DNA of 33,864 nt from the NCBI RefSeq assembly GCF_002760245.1, contig NZ_ASCA01000028.1, forward strand, positions 1-33,864, written 5' to 3'. Source of the stretch: Streptococcus suis YS161. Lineage in GTDB: Bacteria > Bacillota > Bacilli > Lactobacillales > Streptococcaceae. The notes under the pieces are model-generated. The model had not been told where the DNA came from, ran no database searches, and saw only the letters and a list, made by a program, of their open reading frames with translations. How positions within the stretch are numbered: position 1 is the stretch's first letter; each line of letters opens with the position of its first letter. The translations under genes were made by a program, and so were the position numbers. This document shows, piece after piece, positions 27,865-33,864 of this stretch.

Positions 27865-28717
27865 CATGATAAACATCGTATACTTCTTGTTTTTTGAGTT
27901 GGTAGCGTTTGGCCACTTCTTTGATAGCCTGATTAGGTTTTATGCCACTTGCAATTTCCCTTTCTACCTCAGCCTTCAAGTCCACTTCATCAGCAGAAGG
28001 ATAGACTTTCTCACCGGCACCCTCGACAATAATCAAGCATTCTCCCTTAAGTGGATTTTCTTCCAAATACTCTAGTAATTCGGAAATGCTTCCTCTCTGG
28101 TATTCTTCGTATAACTTGGTCAATTCTCGAACAACTGTTACCTGACGGTCACCATAAACTGTCAACATATTTTCTAAGGTATCTGCCACACGATATGGAG
28201 ATTCATAGAAAATCTGCGTCTCAGGATAGGTCTTTTTTTCTTGGAAAAATTCTTTTTGCTGCCCTGATTTTCTCGGTAAAAATCCATAAAAAATATGTGG
28301 CTGGGGTGCCAAACCAGATGCAATCAAGGCTGTAATTCCTGCCGATGCTCCTGGAAGTGCTACAACAGGAATATCTTCCGCAATCGCTGCCCCTACAAGG
28401 TCATGACCAGGATCCGAAATGGAAGGCAAGCCTGCATCAGAAACTTGCGCAATGGACTGACCAGATTTGAGCCAATCAATCAAAACTGGAATTTTTTCAT
28501 GGGCATTGTGTTCATGAAAGGATATTTGCTTGGTTTCTACTTCAAAATGTTTGAGTAGGAGGCCTGTATTTCTCGTATCTTCCGCTGCAATTATATCCAC
28601 TTCTTTCAAAATCTGAACAGCTCGAAATGTCATATCCTGTAAGTTTCCAATAGGTGTTGGCACCAGATATAAAGTCCCAAAACTCGTCTGTCCCTTAAAT
28701 GATTTTTGTACTTTCAT
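27854..28717 (-). CDS. rsmI: 16S rRNA (cytidine1402-2'-O)-methyltransferase
   Basis: RsmI methylates the ribose of C1402 in the decoding centre of 16S rRNA using S-adenosylmethionine. The 287-aa protein is a tetrapyrrole-methylase-fold enzyme: GTLYLVPTPIGNLQDMTFRAV, then AAEDTRNTGLLLKHF, ISFHEHNAHEK, VSDAGLPSISDPGHDLV and VALPGASAGITALIASGL are all hallmark blocks. FYESPYRV and VVRELTKLYEEY follow. A C-terminal helical part ends in KKQEVYDVYHGL. The ATG is one base behind the yabA stop, so the two are coupled. The tmk-holB-yabA-rsmI order resembles the homologous B. subtilis region. Confidence 0.95.
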   Translation of the reverse strand: MKVQKSFKGQTSFGTLYLVPTPIGNLQDMTFRAVQILKEVDIIAAEDTRNTGLLLKHFEVETKQISFHEHNAHEKIPVLIDWLKSGQSIAQVSDAGLPSISDPGHDLVGAAIAEDIPVVALPGASAGITALIASGLAPQPHIFYGFLPRKSGQQKEFFQEKKTYPETQIFYESPYRVADTLENMLTVYGDRQVTVVRELTKLYEEYQRGSISELLEYLEENPLKGECLIIVEGAGEKVYPSADEVDLKAEVEREIASGIKPNQAIKEVAKRYQLKKQEVYDVYHGLG

Positions 28718-28718
28718 C

Positions 28719-29036
28719 CTAATCTCGATTCAATAATTCTACACAGAACATACAAGGTTCATCATTATCCCTACGTTGACCATAAGAGAAGGTACAAATA
28801 TGGAAACCATCTTCGTAAATATTCTCCAAATTCTCCTTACCAAAGTTGGAAGATTTATGGCCTGTCTTATCATCTTTTTCCAAACGTTCGCGCAACTTGG
28901 AATTTTCCAAGCGGAGGGTCGTATTTTCATCAATAACTCCCTGCAAATGCTTTTTGATAGCATCCACTTCTGCCAACGTGGTTAGAAGATTCTGCGAAAA
29001 ATCATCTAGGGCATCAAAAATTTCTTTTTTATCCAT
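28719..29036 (-). CDS. yabA: DNA replication initiation control protein YabA
   Basis: YabA slows initiation of replication by binding DnaA and the DnaN sliding clamp. The 105-aa protein has an N-terminal leucine-zipper-like coiled coil (about 1-55, [18 protein letters not shown] to LRERLEK) for tetramer formation. A C-terminal zinc-binding part follows: [12 protein letters not shown] then CMFCVELL, giving His79, Cys81, Cys95 and Cys98 as ligands. Length and both domains match the family. GGGAG precedes the ATG. It lies 19 bases after holB; in B. subtilis other genes, including ricT, lie in this interval, and none is present here. Confidence 0.95.
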   Translation of the reverse strand: MDKKEIFDALDDFSQNLLTTLAEVDAIKKHLQGVIDENTTLRLENSKLRERLEKDDKTGHKSSNFGKENLENIYEDGFHICTFSYGQRRDNDEPCMFCVELLNRD

Positions 29037-29055
29037 TATCTCCCTTTCTTTTATT

Positions 29056-29940
29056 TTACAGAGTTATATACTCTAGACTATTTTGTAGACTTACGTTTGC
29101 CTGCCACATCTTCTTAGCCTTAAGAACAGCATCCATTTTTTCACGTACGTTTGCCGATTCCATCATTTTCTCAGATAATATCAGACTCAGAAGGTCAAAC
29201 AAACGCCCCTGCTCAGCTTTTTCCACAGCTAAAGACACTAGGATTCCAACTTGCAAATAAGCACGTGTAGGCTCTACCAAGAGCAAGTCTGTAAATTTCT
29301 TTGCCTGTCCCATCAAATCTAAAAAGTTTTTATTTTCTGCTAACTTTTTCGCTTCTTCTTGACTTGAAACCAGTTGAGCTAAGAGATTCGCTTGTGTTTT
29401 TAACAAGCCCTCCTCTTCTAACATTCGCTCCATGGCCGGAATATTTTTAGGAAAACCTATAATCTGTGTCCGACTCTTGATAGTAGGAAGGACAGCTTCT
29501 TCCTGATTGGTCAATAAGAAGATATGAATGGCTGACTGAGGTTCTTCAATCACTTTTAGCAAAGAGTTGGCTGCGTTAGCATGCATCTTCTCAGCATCAC
29601 GAATAATGAAAACCTGCTTATTGGATTCAAATCCAGATTGTGAAAAATTCTTAACTAATTCACGTATCGTATCTGTTTTGATAACATTTCCCTGCGGTGC
29701 AATAACAGTAAGATCTGAAAACTCATTTGCTTCAATTAGACGACAAGACCGACACTTCTGACAAGGAAGGACGCCTTCTTTCTCCTGACAAAATAACGAT
29801 TGACTGAGAAAAATTGCCATATCAAAACTAGCAAAGTCACCTGAAAATAGATAGGCATGCGCCAAACGTCTCTGCTCTAAAATTGTCACAAAGCGTTGAA
29901 ATACATTGGGTTGTAAGTTTCTAAGTTCTTCAATCTTCAT
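29056..29940 (-). CDS. holB: DNA polymerase III delta-prime subunit
   Basis: HolB is a clamp-loader subunit that helps open the sliding clamp onto primed DNA. The 294-aa protein has an AAA+ fold without a working Walker A (no [16 protein letters not shown] in its place), as expected for delta-prime. The zinc module is C-x8-C-x2-C-x2-C ([17 protein letters not shown]). The sensor/SRC-like region [24 protein letters not shown]...TIKSRTQ is diagnostic. The ATG overlaps the tmk stop by four bases (ATGA). The protein is a little shorter than E. coli HolB but of normal size for streptococci. Confidence 0.94.
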   Translation of the reverse strand: MKIEELRNLQPNVFQRFVTILEQRRLAHAYLFSGDFASFDMAIFLSQSLFCQEKEGVLPCQKCRSCRLIEANEFSDLTVIAPQGNVIKTDTIRELVKNFSQSGFESNKQVFIIRDAEKMHANAANSLLKVIEEPQSAIHIFLLTNQEEAVLPTIKSRTQIIGFPKNIPAMERMLEEEGLLKTQANLLAQLVSSQEEAKKLAENKNFLDLMGQAKKFTDLLLVEPTRAYLQVGILVSLAVEKAEQGRLFDLLSLILSEKMMESANVREKMDAVLKAKKMWQANVSLQNSLEYITL

Positions 29941-30575
29941 GTTCTTTCTGCAAACCGTTTCCTAATGACCGCCAGAGCATCTGCAACAACAGCCTCTAGT
30001 GGCTGACTGGCATCAATCTTTACAAACCGCTCTGGTTCCTGCTCTAAAATACTAAGATAGCCTTGACGCACCCGTCTATGCATATCTGCTTTTTCCATAT
30101 CCAAGCGATCCACATCACGGTCAGCATTGCGGGCAATTCGAGCCAGCCCCTCTTCTGTATCAATATCAAAATAGAGGGTTAAATCTGGTTTTAAACCATC
30201 TGTTGCAAACTGGTTGAGCCAATGAATGTCATCTATATCCAAACCCCGTCCAAATCCTTGATAGGCAATAGAGGAATCAATAAAACGATCAATCAAGAGC
30301 AATTTCCCCTGTGCCAAGGGTGGAAGAATCTTTTCTTTCAAATGCTGACGTCGTGCTGCAATGAACAATAACAGCTCCGTCTTATCATCCATCGCTGTAT
30401 TTGCAGGATTCAGAATAATATTGCGAATTTCTTCTGCAATAGCCACCCCACCTGGCTCTCTAGTTGTGACTACTTCTGGCCCCAATTCCTGCAAGGCTGG
30501 TAATAACTGTTGCAATACCGTTGTTTTCCCTGCCCCATCTGGACCTTCAAATGTAATAAAAAAACCGTTTCTCAT
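29937..30575 (-). CDS. tmk: Thymidylate kinase
   Basis: Tmk phosphorylates dTMP to dTDP for DNA synthesis. I start at [18 protein letters not shown] (30575), which puts the P-loop GPDGAGKT near residue 10 and gives the usual 212 aa. A longer frame begins at 30620, but GAGGGA lies just before the inner ATG. Further motifs are TREPGG, the DR..DSS in [15 protein letters not shown], and the LID region [15 protein letters not shown]. It is the first gene of tmk-holB-yabA-rsmI, with 4-base overlap into holB. The leader carries a strong hairpin at 30609-30633. Confidence 0.95.
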   Translation of the reverse strand: MRNGFFITFEGPDGAGKTTVLQQLLPALQELGPEVVTTREPGGVAIAEEIRNIILNPANTAMDDKTELLLFIAARRQHLKEKILPPLAQGKLLLIDRFIDSSIAYQGFGRGLDIDDIHWLNQFATDGLKPDLTLYFDIDTEEGLARIARNADRDVDRLDMEKADMHRRVRQGYLSILEQEPERFVKIDASQPLEAVVADALAVIRKRFAERT

Positions 30576-30608
30576 CTTTCCCTCGCTCTTAGTACCAGTA
30601 TGCACAGT

Positions 30609-30633
30609 CCAGCACTTCACTTGTGAAGACTGG
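30609..30633 (-). promoter_or_regulatory. Leader hairpin upstream of tmk
   Basis: CTTCAC and GTGAAG pair around a two-base loop (more likely opened to four), extended by CCAG / CTGG with small bulges. It lies between the -10 box and the ribosome binding site. No U tract follows, so it is not a terminator; it could stabilise the message or bind a protein. Confidence 0.4.
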
Positions 30634-30651
30634 TTCTTAGATATTCATTCC

Positions 30652-30660
30652 ATTTTACCA
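30652..30660 (-). promoter_or_regulatory. Extended -10 promoter of the tmk operon
   Basis: The minus strand reads TGG-TAAAAT about 75 bases before the tmk ATG. A TTGACT lies only nine bases upstream and is too close to act as -35. Confidence 0.45.
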
Positions 30661-30749
30661 AAAATTAGTCAAAAAATCACTTGAAAATTGACTTGTTTTT
30701 ATGGAGAAAATCTTTTAAAATTGATATATACACATATTCGGAGGTGCTT

Positions 30750-31616
30750 ATGGTTCGTTTGAAAAATATTTTACTTATTTTGCTTGGTGCAGGGCTATTT
30801 GCCTTTGGGCTAAATTATTTAATCATGCCCAATCGTCTATTCGAGGGTGGCGCAACTGGATTGACGCTGATTATTTACTACCTTTTTCATATTCAACCTT
30901 GGATAATGAACATTGTGATTAATATTCCATTGTTCATCCTCGGGTGGAAAATACTCGGTAAGAAGACTCTCTATCTCAGTATCTTGGGAACCTTTAGCGT
31001 TACCTTTTGGTTGGCCATTTTTGAAAAAATCCATTTTTCAATCAATCTACAACAAGATTTGATACTCGTTAGTATCCTTGGTGGGATTCTTATGGGACTA
31101 GGATTAGGAACCATCTTCCGTGCTGGCGGAACGACTGGGGGAAGCGATATTATTGCTCGTATAGGTCATAAATTCCTACCTTACTCCATTGGGCAAATCA
31201 TTCTTGCAGTTGACATCCTCATCCTAACTCTGATTGTTATTGTTTTTAAAGACCTCCGAACAGTTCTATATACTTTAATGATGGTTGCTATTGCTTCCAA
31301 GGTTATTGATTTTGTCACGGAGGGCGGATATGGTAGCAAGGGTGTTATGATTGTTTCTCAAAAATCTAACCAATTGGCTCAGGCTATTGATTGTGAAATC
31401 GAGCGTGGTGTCACCTTTATCAAAGCACAAGGTTTCTACAGCAAAGCCGATGTCAACATGATTTACTCGGTCATATACAAGAGCCAACTCCAAGAGATGA
31501 AGGAGCTTATTCATCGCATTGACCCCCACGCATTTATCACCATTACAGACGCACATGAAGTACTCGGTGAGGGATTTACTTTAGATCGAGATAAAAAACC
31601 AATAGAACGCCATTAA
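30750..31616 (+). CDS. YitT family membrane protein
   Basis: I start at MVRLKNILL (30750), where GGAGG lies five bases upstream; the frame is open further but without a ribosome binding site. The 288-aa protein has five transmembrane segments in the first ~190 residues with the YitT hallmarks GLNYLIMPNRLFEGGATGL, NIPLFILGWKILGKK and FRAGGTTGGSDIIA. A soluble C-terminal DUF2179 domain follows, KGVMIVSQKSNQLAQAIDCEIERGVTF to ITDAHEVLGEGF. Function is not established; membership in a transporter-like fold is assumed. It is divergent from tmk and convergent with telA. Confidence 0.9.
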   Translation: MVRLKNILLILLGAGLFAFGLNYLIMPNRLFEGGATGLTLIIYYLFHIQPWIMNIVINIPLFILGWKILGKKTLYLSILGTFSVTFWLAIFEKIHFSINLQQDLILVSILGGILMGLGLGTIFRAGGTTGGSDIIARIGHKFLPYSIGQIILAVDILILTLIVIVFKDLRTVLYTLMMVAIASKVIDFVTEGGYGSKGVMIVSQKSNQLAQAIDCEIERGVTFIKAQGFYSKADVNMIYSVIYKSQLQEMKELIHRIDPHAFITITDAHEVLGEGFTLDRDKKPIERH

Positions 31617-31650
31617 ACAAACCTGCAGTTTCGCTGAACTGCAGGTTTTA
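31614..31650. terminator. Bidirectional terminator between the YitT gene and telA
   Basis: ACCTGCAGTT (31621-31630) and AACTGCAGGT (31637-31646) form a perfect ten-pair stem with a six-base loop. TTTTAT follows on the plus strand and UUUGUUU on the minus strand. Confidence 0.85.
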
Positions 31651-31652
31651 TA

Positions 31653-32924
31653 TTATTGATTGGTTTCAAGTGGTTGCTCTGCCTCAGACTGTGCTTCTTT
31701 GCCTTGCTCCAGCAAAGCAGCAATGATTTTTTGATCGCGTAGCTTAACAGAATCATTGATAGTCTCTGCTGACCGTACAATAGCTGCTTCCAACTCCCGA
31801 CGTTTCTGACGCCCCTCATCTATAGCTGCAATAATGCCATTATTTTGGGCAACCAAACTTTCTGCCAATTTGGTAACAGATGCTACTGAAAGGGTCGGAT
31901 TTTGAGCTGTCCGTTCCATCATCGGAATAGCCTCTTTTGATGTATCAGCTAGCATCTGCAAAGCTGCATTATTAGCATTGACAATCGCATCTGCCGTCTG
32001 GCTAGACTTGATAGATTGTTGTAAGATGCCCAACTGTGCAATGGATAATTTCATTGTTGGAATAGTATTGCGACGTAACATCCCAAGGCGCTGTTTCATA
32101 TCCGAAGAAACCTTGACCAGATTACGCATCTGCGGTGTCGTTGTCCACGCGACATATAAGCGACTCATATACTCAGAATGTTGTTGTTCGAGGATATTAG
32201 CAACCTCTGTTACACGTGCCAACTTCTCAGAAGCTACTTGATAATCGACTGTAGTCGGTACTAAAGTTGCGAGGTTCTCTTGTGCCAATTTTGCACGCTC
32301 TGCAGCTTCCTGACCAGTCGCTTCAATAAAGGCGATGACCCCAACCAAATTCTCGATAGACTTGGTATTATTTTCAATCAAAAGCTCTGCAGAAACAATA
32401 TTGCGCGCCAACACCTCTTCCTGCTTGACCACACTGGCTGCCATGCTATCCATTTTCTTTTCAATGGTCTGCGAATCAAAATAAAATTCCTGCAAATCAT
32501 TTTTGGTCTGCTTAAACAAGCGCTGGAAGAAACCTGGTTTCTTTTCTAATTCAGCAGTTGTGGAAATGTCCTTATACTTAGCCACAAAACCATTCAATTC
32601 ACGGTTGGTATCGGCCAAAAGCTCATCCACCTGCGGAATTTCAATCTTCTTCTGTTCTGACAAAATATGATTGACCGTGGCATTGACTTCTTCTACCGCT
32701 TCCTTACCAAAATCCAAGAGGGCATTTTGATTAGCTAAGAAATTATCCACTAATTGGGGAACCTTGGCACGAATACCTGTTTGTTGTTCCGGTGTCAACT
32801 GTGCCAAGAAAGACACTTTTGAATTATCTTCAGTCGGAGTCGCTTGAATAAGCTCTGTTGTCTTATCTTTGGTTGATAAACTATTATTAGCAATCTGATC
32901 AATATCGAAATTAAATCCTGACAT
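31653..32924 (-). CDS. telA: TelA/KlaA-type toxic anion resistance protein
   Basis: This 423-aa soluble, helical protein matches the TelA family: FLAQLTPEQQTGIRAKVPQLVDNF near the N-terminus, then KKPGFFQRLFKQTKNDLQEFYFDSQTIE and LWxAWTTTPQMRNLVKVSSDMKQRL-type blocks, LRRNTIPTMKLSIAQLGILQQS, and a long coiled coil toward the C-terminus. TelA was named for tellurite resistance on plasmids, but chromosomal Firmicute members act in cell-envelope or antimicrobial stress and the mechanism is unclear. It lies five bases behind the xpaC-like gene, with AGAGG before the ATG, so both are one operon; B. subtilis has the same xpaC-yaaN pair. Confidence 0.9.
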   Translation of the reverse strand: MSGFNFDIDQIANNSLSTKDKTTELIQATPTEDNSKVSFLAQLTPEQQTGIRAKVPQLVDNFLANQNALLDFGKEAVEEVNATVNHILSEQKKIEIPQVDELLADTNRELNGFVAKYKDISTTAELEKKPGFFQRLFKQTKNDLQEFYFDSQTIEKKMDSMAASVVKQEEVLARNIVSAELLIENNTKSIENLVGVIAFIEATGQEAAERAKLAQENLATLVPTTVDYQVASEKLARVTEVANILEQQHSEYMSRLYVAWTTTPQMRNLVKVSSDMKQRLGMLRRNTIPTMKLSIAQLGILQQSIKSSQTADAIVNANNAALQMLADTSKEAIPMMERTAQNPTLSVASVTKLAESLVAQNNGIIAAIDEGRQKRRELEAAIVRSAETINDSVKLRDQKIIAALLEQGKEAQSEAEQPLETNQ

Positions 32925-32929
32925 CTTCT

Positions 32930-33757
32930 CTATTCCTCTTCTCTTTTCATCATACGCAGACTGACTTCAAAATCTTTCATATCCGCTTCGTTAAATTGTT
33001 TGATGGTATCATCCAAATCCTTATCAAACATTTCCATGGCTGATTTTGCCTGCACCAACCGTTCTTCTGCGTTAAAATAATCTTTCGGTGATTTTTTGAT
33101 TTTCAAATAACCCTGTAAAATATCGTTAAACCGATTCATATTGGCCTCATGGATAGCTGTCAATTCTTCCCGCTTATCTGTCGCCTTTTCCAGCTTTTCA
33201 AGAATAACAAGATTGTCTCTTTGAATATTACAATAGGTTTCTAGAATTTCAGGAGCTAAATCCGCTATCATGCCTTGTTCATCCATCACAGCATTACCAC
33301 CAGTAGAAACCTGTGTGTCAGTATTATTTTCTGTTTTAGCTTCTGGCAGTTTTAAATGATATTTTAGTTGCAAGGTATCTACAACTTCTTTACTTTCATA
33401 TCCATTCAGATATTTTCCAACTTTTTGATAGAGCTGATCTAATTCAAATAATTGTCCTAACAGTCTGCTTCGCAACTGTAACACAACCTTATCCTCACCC
33501 TTTTCCACCAAGAGCTCTTGATGCTTTTCATAGCCCGAACGAATAGATAGCGCTAATACCTGCAAGCGTTTTATAGAATCTCCATTCAAAAAACGCTGGA
33601 TAGCCTCTCTCTTGTAAAAATAGCCAATTAAGAGCCCAATGGGCAATAAGATATACCAGAAACTCATGACAAAACCGATTGCCAATAAAACAAGGAGGGC
33701 CACAAGTCCTGAATTATTTTTACCATATTTCTTATACTTTTTATATTTGTGCCCCAT
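32930..33757 (-). CDS. xpaC: XpaC-like protein, partner of TelA
   Basis: This 275-aa protein has a very basic N-terminus (MGHKYKKYKKYGKNN), two adjacent hydrophobic segments (about 17-31 and 35-48) that form a membrane hairpin, then a long helical cytoplasmic part (about 60-275) with coiled-coil character (LEKLEKATDKREELTAIHEANMNRF). This layout and its place before telA fit the XpaC family, named for 5-bromo-4-chloroindolyl phosphate hydrolysis in B. subtilis; a true hydrolase function is doubtful. The AGGAGG Shine-Dalgarno lies inside a stable hairpin (33760-33778) that adjoins a dispersed repeat. The symbol is given by family and context. Confidence 0.75.
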   Translation of the reverse strand: MGHKYKKYKKYGKNNSGLVALLVLLAIGFVMSFWYILLPIGLLIGYFYKREAIQRFLNGDSIKRLQVLALSIRSGYEKHQELLVEKGEDKVVLQLRSRLLGQLFELDQLYQKVGKYLNGYESKEVVDTLQLKYHLKLPEAKTENNTDTQVSTGGNAVMDEQGMIADLAPEILETYCNIQRDNLVILEKLEKATDKREELTAIHEANMNRFNDILQGYLKIKKSPKDYFNAEERLVQAKSAMEMFDKDLDDTIKQFNEADMKDFEVSLRMMKREEE

Positions 33758-33759
33758 AG

Positions 33760-33794
33760 AGCCTCCTCATACGAGGCTGGGCAAAAAGCCCAGC
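33760..33794 (-). promoter_or_regulatory. Two competing hairpins over the xpaC ribosome binding site
   Basis: AGCCTC pairs with GAGGCT (33760-33765 with 33773-33778), which hides the GAGGAGG Shine-Dalgarno. A second stem, GCTGGGC with GCCCAGC (33776-33782 with 33788-33794), shares three bases (33776-33778) with the first. Only one can form completely, so the structure could switch translation of xpaC-telA. The second stem belongs to the dispersed repeat. Confidence 0.5.
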
Positions 33795-33864
33795 ACCGCT
33801 TCTCAAAGTTAGTGTCAACATCTCAGCGCAGTGGTTGATTGGCAGATTTGTTCGTGTTTTACAC
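33779..33864 (+). repeat. Dispersed intergenic hairpin repeat, copy 2, cut by the window end
   Basis: 33814-33864 is identical, inverted, to 25978-26028. The proximal part (GGGCAAAAAG, CTTCTCAA) matches copy 1 with mismatches. The element continues past the window. It abuts the leader of xpaC. Confidence 0.8.

Overview
The window looks like Streptococcus chromosome, most likely Streptococcus suis. This rests on low-GC Firmicute codon use, AT-rich extended -10 promoters, a streptococcal sortase/pilin operon next to serC-serA, and a hairpin repeat (two copies here) that I recall as common in S. suis. The species name is inference from memory, not from a search.

Layout. (1) 1-1850 is an accessory patch. 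It holds an orphan 27-aa ORF with its own ribosome binding site and terminator, a 5'-truncated DUF3885-like gene, a compact holin-like type I toxin locus with an antisense RNA promoter, and the intact DUF3885-like gene. The toxin locus sits between the two DUF3885-like copies. (2) 1906-8072 holds ordinary membrane and repair genes: a CPBP intramembrane protease, a DUF975 protein, an APC amino-acid permease, a 553-aa membrane-anchored protein of unknown function, and the AP endonuclease exoA on the other strand. (3) 8163-23523 is a pilus island read right to left: a giant 2807-aa adhesin (YPKTG), the major pilin (IPQTG), a minor pilin (IPYTG), then three class C sortases with ATGA overlaps. An Rpn-family nuclease gene, followed by a duplicated copy of its own C-terminal third, lies between the pilins and the sortases, behind a terminator. 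(4) 23854-27734 is the serine cluster serC - GNAT - serA - ogt - ArsC/Spx-like, interrupted by a repeat carrying a terminator-like hairpin. (5) 27854-33757 is a conserved Firmicute housekeeping block: tmk-holB-yabA-rsmI, a YitT protein, and the xpaC-telA pair. The window ends inside a second, inverted copy of the repeat.

How the genes work together. The pilins and sortases form one machine: the sortases join the major pilin through its YPKN lysine and LPXTG-like signal, with the large adhesin probably at the tip and the small pilin at the base. The terminator and Rpn block between pilins and sortases mean the two halves may not be expressed in fixed ratio. serC and serA are two of the three steps of serine synthesis; serB is not in the window.

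Most notable candidates: the type I toxin locus with a mutually complementary 5' leader and 3' UTR; the Rpn nuclease with both an internal start and a separate coupled copy of its C-terminal domain, resembling the reported intragenic Rpn antitoxins; and the giant pilus adhesin with an embedded discoidin-like domain and only two cysteines. No tRNA, rRNA, CRISPR array or insertion sequence was seen.
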